DNA from: Thermaurantimonas aggregans
GTDB taxonomy: Bacteria; Bacteroidota; Bacteroidia; Flavobacteriales; Schleiferiaceae
Reading direction: 5' to 3'
NCBI RefSeq assembly: GCF_003851885.1
Contig: NZ_BHZE01000001.1
Location: forward strand, 124,001 to 188,000
Length of the DNA stretch: 64,000 nucleotides
Shown: positions 8,708 through 17,714 of the stretch, in pieces
Layout: each line of letters opens with the position of its first letter
How positions within the stretch are numbered: the first letter of the stretch is position 1
Made by a program: the position numbers and the translations under genes
The notes under the pieces: generated by a model
Told to the model about the DNA's origin: nothing
Databases searched by the model: none
Seen by the model: only the letters and a program-made list of their open reading frames with translations

Positions 8708-11700
8708 ATGAATTGGTTGAGAACACTATTCATTCTCACTCTGGCAAATGCTGCCTTTTTAATGAACGCCAGAGAAATCCCGGGCCTTGGAAGCCCGAAA
8801 AAGCGTACAGGCCGTACTCTACAGGAATTGTGCGCGCCTGCCACTGCCCAGGCTGACCTTAACCTGAATAACGTAAGAGCTACAGTTTTGGCTGCCGGTG
8901 ATATGTGGTGGAACCTCAATCAGCCCAGATATGAAGTGCCAAAAGGCTCAAACCGCCACTCTATGTTTGCCGGTGCACTTTGGTTGGGTGGTTTAGATGA
9001 AGGTAATCAGTTGAAACTAGGAGCAATGACCTATCGCCAGCGCGGTAACGATTATTGGCCTGGTCCTTTGTCAAACGACGGTTTAGCTAGTGTAAATGCG
9101 GAGATTTGTCGTACATATGACAGATTCTGGATCATCTTCCGTTCTCAAGTCGAAAAGCACAGAGGATGGCTTCAGTGTAAAGAGGATCCGAACTGCGACC
9201 TGTCCACCAAATATCCCAATTACGACAATGAAGTACCTACCATCATTCGCGATTGGCCGGGTAATGGGATCAACGGTGAATTAGACTTTAAACTTGCTCC
9301 ATTCATGGATTTAGATGGCAATGACCTTTACGACTATCGCTTTGATTATCCTGCCTACGACCTTGATAGAGCTTTTGATTGTCGCATCAAGGAAGTGGAC
9401 CTTCTCTATGGTGATATGACGATTTGGTGGGTGTACAACGACCGCGGGAACATTCACACAGAAACCCAGGCCGGAGCCCTCGGTTTTGAAATTCGTGCAC
9501 AAGCATTTGCCTTCTCCACCAACGACGAGATCAACAACATGACGTTTTACAACTACCGAATCTTGAACAAGTCAACCTTTAGACTCACAAATACCTTCTT
9601 TGGAACCTGGTTTGACGCCGACCTCGGTAACCCTTACGACGATATCATAGGTTGTGATATTGCTCGTGGTCTTGGATACGTGTACAATGCTGAACCAGTA
9701 GATGCAGGTCCATTAGGATATGGAGCATATCCTCCAGCTATTGGCTTTGACTTTTTCCAAGGTCCTTTTGCCGATTATTTTGATGGAATAGATAATGACC
9801 GCGATGGCTGCGTAGATGGTGTACGCGACGACTTTGGTGTTTGTCAACCTGAGAACCCTGCCATCGGTCGCAATGAGCGCATCATTATGAGCGGCTTTAT
9901 GTATTACAACAACACGGGTAGCCCTGGTGTTAACCCCAACACAACCGACCCGAGAAATGCTGCTGAATTTTATCAATACTTGCAATGCATCTGGAGAAAT
10001 GGAAACCCACTAGTCATCGAAAATCCCAGCGGTCCCGGTAATACCAACAATGGTGACGGATTTACCGTAGATGGTTCTGGTACTCGTACCTTCTTTGCTT
10101 ATCCGGGTCTCTCATATGATACGACTGGTGCATATAAGCCTGATGAACCGCTTCCGAATGGTGGCTGGTGGGAATCACCTGCCAATAAAGCCGATAAAAG
10201 AGGCTTGCACTGTGCTGGTCCTTTCTCGCTTGCTCCAGGTGCTCTCAACTTCATCACCACAGGAGCGGTATGGGCAAGGAATTTTTTCTCAGATGACCTT
10301 TTTGCTTCTATGGAGTTAGTCATTATCGCTGACGACAAAGCCCAAAAACTTTTCGACAATTGCTTTCAGTTGCTTGACGGTCCAGACGGTCCAAAGCTGG
10401 ATATAGTAGAATTGGATCGGGAACTTATCCTAAATCTCTCCTACGACGAAACATCCAATAATTTTAATTTGCGTTACCGACAAAGAGATCCTCTGATACC
10501 AGATCCTCCCGGAGCAACACCACAACAAATCCAAACTGCTCGTGACACGGGTTATTATGACTACAAGTTTGAAGGTTTCCAAATCTTCCAGTTGAGAGAT
10601 GCTAACGTAAGTGTAGCTGATCTGTACAATCCTGCCTTAGCTCGTTTAGTAGCTCAGTGTGATATAAAAAATCAGCATGGTCAGTTAGTAAATTATACAA
10701 GAGATCCAAGCTTGAATGCGCTTGTGCCACAAGATATGACCATTCAAGCCAACAACAACGGTATTCGCATGTCATTTAGAATACTTGAGGATGCTTTTGC
10801 TACCGGATCCAACAGAAGACTAATAAACCACCGAGAATATTACTTTATTGCCATCGCATATGCAGTTAATCAATTTGCGCCTTTTGATCCTGCACGTCCT
10901 GAACTGACGCAAAAAGTTCCCTACCTACCTGGCAGAAAGACTTCAGGTTCCGAGGGAATTGTTGTTTTCAAAGGAATTCCAAGAATCACCAAGCCTGAGC
11001 AAAACGGTTTGGTTTTAGGAGCTAATTATGGAGATTCACCAGAAATTATACGCTATGAGGGTTTAGGCAATATGGGTAAATTCATTGATTTAAGACCTGA
11101 CATTGAAGAAAGAATCGTTCGCGATGGCAGGGTAGATGAATTGGCCTACTTACCTGGTTTTGGTCCTATCGATATTAAAGTGGTTGACCCAAAAAGAGTT
11201 CCTGCTGGTGACTTCAATCTGAAACTCATTGGCGTAGGTGATACCGCTCGTTGGGTAATAACTGGTGGTAACCTCCCCAATCCAATCTTCAGCGATACTA
11301 CATTGAGTTTCCCCAATGAGCAAATCATTCCAGAACTAGGATTATCTGTAACCATTAACAATTTCAATAACCCAGGAAGAGATTGGCAGTGTACCTACCG
11401 CAATGGCGTAGTGGGATCCCAGATAATTTTCTCTGATCCCAATAAAGCATGGCTCTCAGGGGTATCTGATAATACCTCCTTTACTCCAAGAAATTGGTTG
11501 GCTGTGGGTACTAATACAGTTGCTACTTCTCCTCCTGCAAACCTTTATCCTGACCAAACCTTTGTGCTGCCAGGCTCAAATACAACAGAGCCAATGGATC
11601 CTTGTCGTTTCTTCGCAACGTTTGTTGATGGTACATGGGGTCCTTATACCTTAGCTAGAACAAATACATTAGCTTTACCCAATAATTTGGGAATGGGGCC

Positions 11701-12778
11701 TGCCCGTGCTCAAACTCCTAGAAGGGATATTTCTACATTGCGATCTATCAACGTCGTAATTACAAGTGATAAGAGTAAATGGACTCGTGTTCCAGTGTTT
11801 GAACTTTGTGAAGAACCTGCACTGGCCATCGGAGGAGCTTCAAAATTTGAACTCAGAAAAAGCACCTCTTTAAGCTTAGTTAATGGCCAGTTAGTCGAAG
11901 ATCCTTCTTTACCTCAAGGATGGTCGTACTTCCCAGGGTATGCCATTGATGTCGAAACAGGCAGAAGGCTTTACATGGCCTTTGGAGAAAACTCCTTCCG
12001 TGTGGGTCAAAGAGGTAATGACATGCGTTGGAATCCAACCTCTGAGGTTCAAGATAAGTTAGGAAACTTTGTTTTCGGTGGCCAACATTACGTATATGTG
12101 TTTGCAGCTGACGGTTTAAATGGTTCTGGTCAACCGATTGACCTAACCTATCGCGGAAATGCTCCTCAGGATTTCCCGCTGTTCAATGAAATTAGCAACC
12201 TAGCTCAACCAATTTCAAGAGCCGCTGTGTTTAGAAATATTGATTGGGTGAGCATTCCACTAACTGCTCCCGGTTACAACGTAGATCCGAATGTGAGTAT
12301 GCCTGCTGAGGTAACCATTAAATTGAGGGTATCTCGCTCTTTCTCTAATTATCAAACACAGTACAGTGCTAATCCTGACGGAAACAACGGCAACCCGTCT
12401 TACAAGTTTAGCACCCGCAGCATAGCAGCTCGCAATAATGATTTACAAACCGCTAAAAACGCTCTTGATTTAATCGGCGTAGTTCCAAATCCATATTTTG
12501 CCTATTCAGTTTATGAAACTTCACAGTTAGACAATAGAGTGAAGATTATAAATCTGCCAGTACGTTGTAATATCAATATTTTTACTACCAATGGAGAGCT
12601 GGTACGTACCATAACAAAAGACAATACCGATACTTGGGTTGAATGGGATTTAAGAAATAACTACGGAATACCCATTGCCAGTGGTATGTATATTATACAT
12701 ATAGATGCTTTTGGTATCGGTCATAAAGTCGTGAAGTGGTTTGGTGCTATGCGACCTGTGGACTTAAACGCATTCTAA
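8708..12778 (+). CDS. Giant secreted protein with T9SS-type C-terminal region
   Basis: I place the start at the ATG at 8708; a GTG at 8702 adds two residues. The roughly 1,357-residue protein has a signal peptide (hydrophobic through LTLANAAFLMNA). Long repeat-poor stretches are rich in Asn, Asp, Gly and aromatic residues. One has the look of a calcium-binding loop (DGIDNDRDGCVDG, about residues 361-373). The C-terminal 80 residues (NPYFAYSVYE, then NIFTTNGELVRTITK, then GIPIASGMYIIHI) resemble a T9SS type A sorting domain or FlgD-like Ig domain, although the very end is atypical. Flanking TonB-receptor-like and PorV-like genes suggest cell-surface export. The function is unknown. Confidence 0.8.
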   Translation: MNWLRTLFILTLANAAFLMNAREIPGLGSPKKRTGRTLQELCAPATAQADLNLNNVRATVLAAGDMWWNLNQPRYEVPKGSNRHSMFAGALWLGGLDEGNQLKLGAMTYRQRGNDYWPGPLSNDGLASVNAEICRTYDRFWIIFRSQVEKHRGWLQCKEDPNCDLSTKYPNYDNEVPTIIRDWPGNGINGELDFKLAPFMDLDGNDLYDYRFDYPAYDLDRAFDCRIKEVDLLYGDMTIWWVYNDRGNIHTETQAGALGFEIRAQAFAFSTNDEINNMTFYNYRILNKSTFRLTNTFFGTWFDADLGNPYDDIIGCDIARGLGYVYNAEPVDAGPLGYGAYPPAIGFDFFQGPFADYFDGIDNDRDGCVDGVRDDFGVCQPENPAIGRNERIIMSGFMYYNNTGSPGVNPNTTDPRNAAEFYQYLQCIWRNGNPLVIENPSGPGNTNNGDGFTVDGSGTRTFFAYPGLSYDTTGAYKPDEPLPNGGWWESPANKADKRGLHCAGPFSLAPGALNFITTGAVWARNFFSDDLFASMELVIIADDKAQKLFDNCFQLLDGPDGPKLDIVELDRELILNLSYDETSNNFNLRYRQRDPLIPDPPGATPQQIQTARDTGYYDYKFEGFQIFQLRDANVSVADLYNPALARLVAQCDIKNQHGQLVNYTRDPSLNALVPQDMTIQANNNGIRMSFRILEDAFATGSNRRLINHREYYFIAIAYAVNQFAPFDPARPELTQKVPYLPGRKTSGSEGIVVFKGIPRITKPEQNGLVLGANYGDSPEIIRYEGLGNMGKFIDLRPDIEERIVRDGRVDELAYLPGFGPIDIKVVDPKRVPAGDFNLKLIGVGDTARWVITGGNLPNPIFSDTTLSFPNEQIIPELGLSVTINNFNNPGRDWQCTYRNGVVGSQIIFSDPNKAWLSGVSDNTSFTPRNWLAVGTNTVATSPPANLYPDQTFVLPGSNTTEPMDPCRFFATFVDGTWGPYTLARTNTLALPNNLGMGPARAQTPRRDISTLRSINVVITSDKSKWTRVPVFELCEEPALAIGGASKFELRKSTSLSLVNGQLVEDPSLPQGWSYFPGYAIDVETGRRLYMAFGENSFRVGQRGNDMRWNPTSEVQDKLGNFVFGGQHYVYVFAADGLNGSGQPIDLTYRGNAPQDFPLFNEISNLAQPISRAAVFRNIDWVSIPLTAPGYNVDPNVSMPAEVTIKLRVSRSFSNYQTQYSANPDGNNGNPSYKFSTRSIAARNNDLQTAKNALDLIGVVPNPYFAYSVYETSQLDNRVKIINLPVRCNINIFTTNGELVRTITKDNTDTWVEWDLRNNYGIPIASGMYIIHIDAFGIGHKVVKWFGAMRPVDLNAF

Positions 12779-12802
12779 GAACCTAAATCCTGTGTATAAA
12801 AA

Positions 12803-13843
12803 GTGAGAAGAATAACATCTATCGCAATAGCTGTGAGCCTCTCTGCAGGCTCACTCTTTGCCGGTAACCCTCAGCGTGTTGGTTCAGCTGGTGCAAGTGA
12901 GTTGCTTAACAATACTTGGGCTCGAAATTCTGGTTGGGGAAATGTTAATACAGCCGGAGTACGTGGTGTGGAGTCTGTTTTTTTAAACATCGCCGGTATT
13001 GCCAATACTGAAAATCTCGAAATAGCTTTTACAAATACGCAATGGCTTGCCGGCAGTGATATCACTGTAAACTCTATTGGTCTAGTAAAAACTGTTGGAA
13101 ATACCGGAGCTTTGGCACTATCGATCAACAATTTCTCTTATGGAGAATTGATCGTTCGCACAGAGGCTCAGCCGGATGGTGGTATTTCTACAATTTCACC
13201 ATACGCTGCCATCATCACCGGCGGATATGCTCAAAAGTTTACTGAGAGTATATATGGTGGTATCAATCTCAAATTTTACAATCAAGGCCTTCCAAACCTC
13301 AATGTATCAGCTCTGCTTGTGGATGCTGGTGTACAATATCACACCGGTGAAGAAAATCGTCTAAAATTTGGAATCACACTCCGCAACATTGGTCCATCAG
13401 CCTCATTTGGTGGAGATGGTTTGTCCATCCAAGCTACTGTACCCGGTGGAGGTTATACACAAACCTTTTCTAGTAGATCAGCTAAATTTGAATTTCCATC
13501 AAATCTCGTAATTGGGGGGAGTTATGATTTCTTCTTAGGAGGCGATCAACTGTTGACGGCAGCTATAAACTTTCAATCTAACTCATTGCAGAAAGATGAA
13601 TATGGCGTAGGTGTTGAATACGCCTACCGACAAACTTTTATGGCTAGAGTTGGATATACTATTTTTGATAACCGGCAAGATCGACAGCAGACTAACATTC
13701 ATACTGGATTAGCGGCTGGTATCTCTTTTTTAGTGCCTATGTCTAAAGAATCAGGTTCTAATCTCGCCTTTGACTATTCTATTCGCACGACTCGTACGCC
13801 CTTTCAGGGTACTCACTCTATTGGAGTAAGATTATCACTTTAA
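12803..13843 (+). CDS. PorV/PorQ family outer-membrane protein
   Basis: The 346-residue protein has a GTG start, then a signal peptide ending near SLFAG. Its FadL-like barrel strands are typical of the PorV/PorQ family: SVFLNIAGIANTENLEIAF, GGYAQKFTESIYGGINLKF and VGVEYAYRQTFMARVGYTIFD. The C-terminus, GTHSIGVRLSL, fits a barrel terminal strand. PorV (LptO) works with the type IX secretion machinery to shuttle cargo and process its C-terminal domain. Its place 24 bp after a T9SS-like cargo gene suggests a dedicated partner (inference). The strong hairpin about 20 bp downstream may end the operon. Confidence 0.82.
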   Translation: MRRITSIAIAVSLSAGSLFAGNPQRVGSAGASELLNNTWARNSGWGNVNTAGVRGVESVFLNIAGIANTENLEIAFTNTQWLAGSDITVNSIGLVKTVGNTGALALSINNFSYGELIVRTEAQPDGGISTISPYAAIITGGYAQKFTESIYGGINLKFYNQGLPNLNVSALLVDAGVQYHTGEENRLKFGITLRNIGPSASFGGDGLSIQATVPGGGYTQTFSSRSAKFEFPSNLVIGGSYDFFLGGDQLLTAAINFQSNSLQKDEYGVGVEYAYRQTFMARVGYTIFDNRQDRQQTNIHTGLAAGISFLVPMSKESGSNLAFDYSIRTTRTPFQGTHSIGVRLSL

Positions 13844-13848
13844 AATCG

Positions 13849-13856
13849 TATATTTG
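13849..13856 (+). promoter_or_regulatory. Candidate -7 box (TAnnTTTG) upstream of greA
   Basis: TATATTTG matches the Bacteroidota housekeeping -7 consensus TAnnTTTG exactly. No well-spaced -33 TTTG is present (nearest TTG at 13821, 25 bp away). The predicted start would fall about 13861-13864, directly before the hairpin at 13863-13891. Confidence 0.5.
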
Positions 13857-13862
13857 TTGCGT

Positions 13863-13897
13863 GAATGAGGCCTCGTACAGAGGTCTCATTCTTTTAT
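13863..13897 (+). terminator. Intrinsic-terminator-like hairpin between porV-like gene and greA
   Basis: A 12-bp stem (13863-13874 with 13880-13891, one G-U pair, 5-nt loop) is followed by CTTTTATTATTT. It can end transcripts of the upstream trio. Because the greA -7 box lies before it, it would also sit at the very 5' end of the greA transcript. Confidence 0.72.
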
Positions 13898-13922
13898 TAT
13901 TTAACCTAAAAGAAGAACACCT

Positions 13923-14399
13923 ATGTCAAAAGTCACCTACTTAACCGCAGAAGGTTTAAAGAAGTTAAAAGAAGAGCTTGATTATTTAAAAAACGTAGAA
14001 CGTCCAAAGATTTCTCAGCAGATTGCAGAAGCTCGCGACAAGGGTGATTTGTCAGAAAATGCAGAGTACGATGCCGCCAAAGAGGCTCAAGGCCTTTTGG
14101 AATTAAAAATCTCTAAACTTGAAGACCTCATCGCTAACGCTCGTCTGATGGATAAGTCAGACGTAGATGTATCGAAAGTGATGGTGATGAGTACTGTAAA
14201 GTTGAAAAATCTGAAAACAAATCAGATTGTATCGTACACCCTCGTATCTGAAACAGAAGCAAATCTAAAATTGGGCAAAATCTCTATTAACTCGCCTATA
14301 GGTCAAGGACTTGTTGGGAAGAAAGTAGGCGAAAAAGTGGCTATTAAAGTTCCGGCAGGTACATTAGAGTTTGAAATTCTTGAAATTTCGGTTGAATAA
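13923..14399 (+). CDS. greA: Transcription elongation factor GreA
   Basis: The 158-residue protein rescues backtracked RNA polymerase by stimulating cleavage of the nascent RNA 3' end. The N-terminal antiparallel coiled coil spans about 1-75, with the acidic tip loop DKGDLSENAEYD at 39-50 that supplies D42 and E45 to the polymerase active site. The C-terminal FKBP-like domain spans 80-158 (SPIGQGLVGKKVGEKV). Length equals the family norm. The ATG at 13923 follows an A/G-rich AAAAGAAGAACACCT leader. The HIT gene follows 11 bp downstream, so both form an operon closed by the hairpin at 14826. Confidence 0.97.
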   Translation: MSKVTYLTAEGLKKLKEELDYLKNVERPKISQQIAEARDKGDLSENAEYDAAKEAQGLLELKISKLEDLIANARLMDKSDVDVSKVMVMSTVKLKNLKTNQIVSYTLVSETEANLKLGKISINSPIGQGLVGKKVGEKVAIKVPAGTLEFEILEISVE

Positions 14400-14410
14400 A
14401 ATTTGCGGTT

Positions 14411-14803
14411 ATGGCTTCTATCTTCTCTAAAATTGTTAAGGGGGAAATACCTTCATACAAAATTGCAGAAACAGAAAGCTGTTATGCCTTCCTTGACATA
14501 TTTCCATTAACTGAAGGGCATACATTAGTGATTCCAAAGATGGAGGTTGATAACCTTTTCGATTTGCCTGATTCCATTTATTCAGAGCTTTGGAGTTTAG
14601 CTAAGCGAATTGCACCAGCTATCCAAAAGGCTTATCCTTGCATTAAAGTAGGTGTCGCTGTTGTAGGGCTTGAGGTACCTCATGCTCATATACATCTGAT
14701 GCCGATCAACTCAATTCAGGACATCAATTTTGCGCGTCCGAAGCTTCAACTTACGCCAGAAATACTTAAGGCTTCTCAAGAGAAAATCTGTAAATTTTTA
14801 TAG
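14411..14803 (+). CDS. HIT family nucleotide hydrolase/transferase
   Basis: The 130-residue histidine-triad protein carries the signature HAHIHLMP at 91-98 (H91, H93, H95), with the middle His expected to be the nucleophile that is transiently nucleotidylated. The N-terminal part (IFSKIVKGEIPSYKIAE, then FLDIFPLTEGHTLVIPK) is the conserved Hint-branch core. Such proteins hydrolyse purine nucleoside phosphoramidates or dinucleoside polyphosphates; the physiological substrate is unclear. It is co-directional with greA (11-bp gap), a frequent pairing in this phylum as I recall. Confidence 0.92.
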   Translation: MASIFSKIVKGEIPSYKIAETESCYAFLDIFPLTEGHTLVIPKMEVDNLFDLPDSIYSELWSLAKRIAPAIQKAYPCIKVGVAVVGLEVPHAHIHLMPINSIQDINFARPKLQLTPEILKASQEKICKFL

Positions 14804-14810
14804 ATTAAAC

Positions 14811-15872
14811 TTATTCCAAATTATTCAAAGCACGTGCTATGCGCGTGCTTTGTTTTTTTAAGGCTGCATAATCAGTAATAGGTATTGAAAATGTTTTTGT
14901 GTCTGTTCTTCGCGCTGTTTCTATTTTGACTTCTGATTGCGTCTCTGATAGTTTTTTCCAAAACATCTTTCCTTGTATATACTGCTGCTCAGCGTCCATC
15001 AAATACATTGTATAGTATTTGCGACTTGGATGATAATAGACCTGAATCGCATATTCCTTTTGCCCGCGTATTTCATCCCATAGAATTCCATCAGCGGTTT
15101 CTTTAAAATACTTTTTATGTGTGTTTGCGAATTGAATAGACTCATCAAATTTTTCTAAAGCGTTAAGCAACAAAAGTTCAAGGGAAACATTTTGATTGTT
15201 TTTGCCGGTGGAATTTTGCCATTTTTTAGTGTAGTAGAGAGCACTGTCTGGTTTACCAAGGGTGTAGTGATAGGTGCGCACTAAAGCGTCGTAAACTCGA
15301 TTTTGATATTCTGCAGTTTTAAATTTTGCAATGTTAGATATCAAAAAAGACTTTCCTCGTCGGTAATCTTCCTGCTCAGCAATAGCTTGATATGTAAGCC
15401 AGTAGAGCGATTCATCGTTTGGCCGCAAGCGCAATAGTTTTCGATATTCTGCTTCTGCTTCGCGGTTTTTGCCGAGCTGGAGCAAAATACCAGCGCGGAT
15501 TTTCAAATAAACAAAATTCGATGTGTTAAATTTTAATGCTTTCTCAATGTTTTCGAGAGCTAAAACCCATTTTTCCTGGGCCAGAAGTACTTGTGTGAGT
15601 TGCCAGTAAGCTTCTTCTGTCGTATAGCCTCGTTTGATGATTTTGGTGAGAATTTCTTCTGCCTTTTGAGGATTTTTTTTTCTGAAAAATGCATCGGCCA
15701 CCAGCAAAGCTTCATCCCCGCGCAGCGAATCTACTTTATTTCCGAATAACAGTACTTGGTCGTACTTCCCTGCCTGATGAAGTTGCGTGATGATTTGCGC
15801 CTGTACTTTTGTACTTAAGCCGATTAAAACCGGAACCAAAAAAAGAAATTGAATTATGAATGAATTGCGCAT
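14811..15872 (-). CDS. TPR-repeat protein, secreted or periplasmic
   Basis: I use the ATG at 15872, which gives 353 residues; an upstream TTG adds one. A signal peptide is clear (hydrophobic 5-20, cleavage near KVQAQ). At least three TPR-like helical pairs follow (about 70-170): AYWQLTQVLLAQEKWVLALENIEKAL and REAEAEYRKLLRLRPNDESLYW fit the TPR spacing of W/L/G/Y-A-P. The C-terminal 110 residues are not repeat-like (YYHPSRKYYTMYLMDAEQQYIQG). It is probably a periplasmic protein-interaction scaffold. Its start overlaps the divergent nitrilase gene by 17 bp. Confidence 0.75.
   Translation of the reverse strand: MRNSFIIQFLFLVPVLIGLSTKVQAQIITQLHQAGKYDQVLLFGNKVDSLRGDEALLVADAFFRKKNPQKAEEILTKIIKRGYTTEEAYWQLTQVLLAQEKWVLALENIEKALKFNTSNFVYLKIRAGILLQLGKNREAEAEYRKLLRLRPNDESLYWLTYQAIAEQEDYRRGKSFLISNIAKFKTAEYQNRVYDALVRTYHYTLGKPDSALYYTKKWQNSTGKNNQNVSLELLLLNALEKFDESIQFANTHKKYFKETADGILWDEIRGQKEYAIQVYYHPSRKYYTMYLMDAEQQYIQGKMFWKKLSETQSEVKIETARRTDTKTFSIPITDYAALKKQSTRIARALNNLE
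14826..14859 (+). terminator. Intrinsic terminator of the greA-HIT operon, inside the convergent TPR gene
   Basis: A perfect 9-bp stem (CAAAGCACG 14826-14834 with CGTGCTTTG 14844-14852, 9-nt loop) is followed by seven T residues on the + strand. It lies 23 bp after the HIT stop and within the 3' end of the oppositely oriented TPR gene, so one sequence does both jobs. Confidence 0.85.
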
Positions 15873-16635
15873 CAATTTACTTCAATACGATATCCTGTGG
15901 CACGATGTAGAGGGCAATCACGCCAAAATTCAAAAACTGTGCGAAGATATGCCTCAGTGCCACCTGCTGATACTGCCCGAAATGTTTAACACTGGCTTTA
16001 GCATGGAGCCACATCTTTTTGGAAATACTGCTGCTGAGCAAGGTATTGAGCTGATGCGTCAGCTTTCGGAAACTTATCAAACATCCGTCGTAGGTTCGCT
16101 CATTACGCTCGATAGTGGCAAATATTTTAACAGGCTGTATTTCATCACACCTGAAGGGGATGAATATTCGTATGATAAAAAACACCTTTTTTCGCTGGCA
16201 GGTGAAGAAAAAGTATATACCCCCGGCAAAGAGAGAATACTAGTAGAATATCTCGGATGGAAAATTTGTCCTTTGATTTGCTATGATCTGCGCTTTCCGG
16301 TGTGGTCTCGACAGCGGCCAGAGGAATACTATGACCTGCTGCTTTATGTGGCCAACTGGCCCCAGAGGCGCAGCCATGCCTGGCGCTCACTGTTACCAGC
16401 CCGTGCCATCGAAAATATGGCTTACGTAGCCGGTGTAAATCGCATAGGTTATGATGCTAAAGGGGTATATCACTCTGGCGATTCGGCTGTATTTGATGTG
16501 CTAGGACAATCGTTGGCCACAGCTAGTGAGGGCAGGGAAGAGGTGATTTCAGCAAATTTGTCTAAAAGCAACCTTTCCGAGTTGAGAGAATCCCTTGGAT
16601 TTCTCAGGGATGCAGACAGATTTGAATTGCATTAA
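15856..16635 (+). CDS. Carbon-nitrogen hydrolase, omega-amidase (YafV/NIT2)-like
   Basis: The 259-residue nitrilase-superfamily protein shows the catalytic triad E42 (LPEMF), K108 (YDKKHLF) and C142 (ICYDLRFPVW). The combination YDK-hLF with CYDLRFP and the length of about 255-260 is typical of omega-amidase, which hydrolyses alpha-ketoglutaramate or alpha-ketosuccinamate in methionine salvage and glutamine transamination. The ATG at 15856 lies inside the 5' end of the opposite-strand TPR gene, so the two divergent genes overlap by 17 bp and each start lies within the other's coding region. Confidence 0.9.
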   Translation: MNELRINLLQYDILWHDVEGNHAKIQKLCEDMPQCHLLILPEMFNTGFSMEPHLFGNTAAEQGIELMRQLSETYQTSVVGSLITLDSGKYFNRLYFITPEGDEYSYDKKHLFSLAGEEKVYTPGKERILVEYLGWKICPLICYDLRFPVWSRQRPEEYYDLLLYVANWPQRRSHAWRSLLPARAIENMAYVAGVNRIGYDAKGVYHSGDSAVFDVLGQSLATASEGREEVISANLSKSNLSELRESLGFLRDADRFELH

Positions 16636-16746
16636 TCCTGGTTACTCTTTTTGATGTTAATGGATATTCATGTGCATTTGATGTCACTTTTATCTATTTC
16701 TGTTATAGTACTTACTTTGATTCCCGAAAACGAAGTTTAGCTAAAA

Positions 16747-17340
16747 TTAAAAGAAAACGCTCTCTGATAGCCAGTTTTTAGCCGCCGGCGTGATATCAGC
16801 CATAAGTGACCGGAAGTGAGATTCTAATAAATTATAATGACTTAATATGTTTTTCAAGGCCACATGCATGTTGTTTTGAAAGTGTGTGCGTTTACTAAGA
16901 CCTATCAGAGCCCGTTCTAATCCCATTAGATTGGCATACGATTCCAGCCAACGGTACTGAATCATATAGCGCATCATGAATCTGAAATCTGCAGGTAATT
17001 GTCCCTCGTATTGATTGTATTGGGTATAAAAAGTCTCTGCAAAGGAACCCAGATCTTCACTGGAATAATCTTTCCAATTTTTTGCCAAAAAATGGTCATA
17101 CAATACATCCACAACTACCCCGGCATAGTGCTTTTGAGATTCGGTTAATACTTCGCGGCTGTGGCGAAATGCCGGATGCTTGTCAGTAAAGTCGTCAATC
17201 CAATGATGAAAGCGATAGCCAAGGCGCATTCGCAAGGGGTATTTTAAAGCTTTTTTAGCCGGTAGACCATCGGCCATCAGATTGCCAAGTCTAAATTCTG
17301 CATCAGGGGGAGAGAGGTATAAATGGCCGAGGTAGTTCAT
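16747..17340 (-). CDS. Acyl carrier protein phosphodiesterase (AcpH/DUF479-like)
   Basis: The 197-residue protein begins MNYLGHLYLS and contains the family core RLGNLMADGL and GYRFHHWIDDFTDKHPAFRHSR, then VVVDVLYDHFLAKNW. Conserved His and Asp residues of this HD-like helical fold (for example H26 area, HHWID, DVLYDHF) are present. AcpH removes the 4'-phosphopantetheine arm from acyl carrier protein; many bacterial relatives are untested. Length is the family norm (about 195). It stands alone in this orientation. The ATG at 17340 faces a 370-bp intergenic region. Confidence 0.85.
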   Translation of the reverse strand: MNYLGHLYLSPPDAEFRLGNLMADGLPAKKALKYPLRMRLGYRFHHWIDDFTDKHPAFRHSREVLTESQKHYAGVVVDVLYDHFLAKNWKDYSSEDLGSFAETFYTQYNQYEGQLPADFRFMMRYMIQYRWLESYANLMGLERALIGLSKRTHFQNNMHVALKNILSHYNLLESHFRSLMADITPAAKNWLSESVFF

Positions 17341-17714
17341 TCTAGCGCATTTTAAGAATACGAAAGTTGGAGTAAATAGAGTACAGATATTTTTTCACAG
17401 ATTCTTCATCCGAAAATCGTCAAAAAATTTTTTTGAATTTTTGGTTCTCGACCAAAATTAAGAAATAAACTCCCCTCTGCAGAGGTTGCTATCTATAAGT
17501 TAAGATCTAGTATTCATGTTCTTTTGAAGGTGATTTAGCATAAAATTTCATCCATTAATTGAAATAATCTGTAAGTAAAAATCTGAATGAGTTTGTTTTC
17601 TAATTCTTATAACGCAGCAAATGGTAACAAAAACTTAATCCCAAATCACTGAGGAGTTTTCATAGCCCTTATATTTTTGGCACAATACGAAAAAGTGTCT
17701 AATTCTTACAAAAA
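17341..17714. other. Intergenic region upstream of the PID-CTERM gene
   Basis: The stretch is A/T-rich and I find no open frame that looks coding, no tRNA and no repeat array. The only element I can support is TATTTTTG at 17672-17679, a TAnnTTTG-type -7 box 36 bp before the ATG at 17715. A convincing -33 TTTG is not visible. Confidence 0.5.
17672..17679 (+). promoter_or_regulatory. Candidate -7 box for the PID-CTERM / T9SS cargo pair
   Basis: TATTTTTG matches TAnnTTTG and precedes the ATG at 17715 by 35 bases, leaving a leader of about 25-28 nt. The two following genes are 4 bp apart, so this promoter would have driven the T9SS gene before it was interrupted. Confidence 0.45.
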
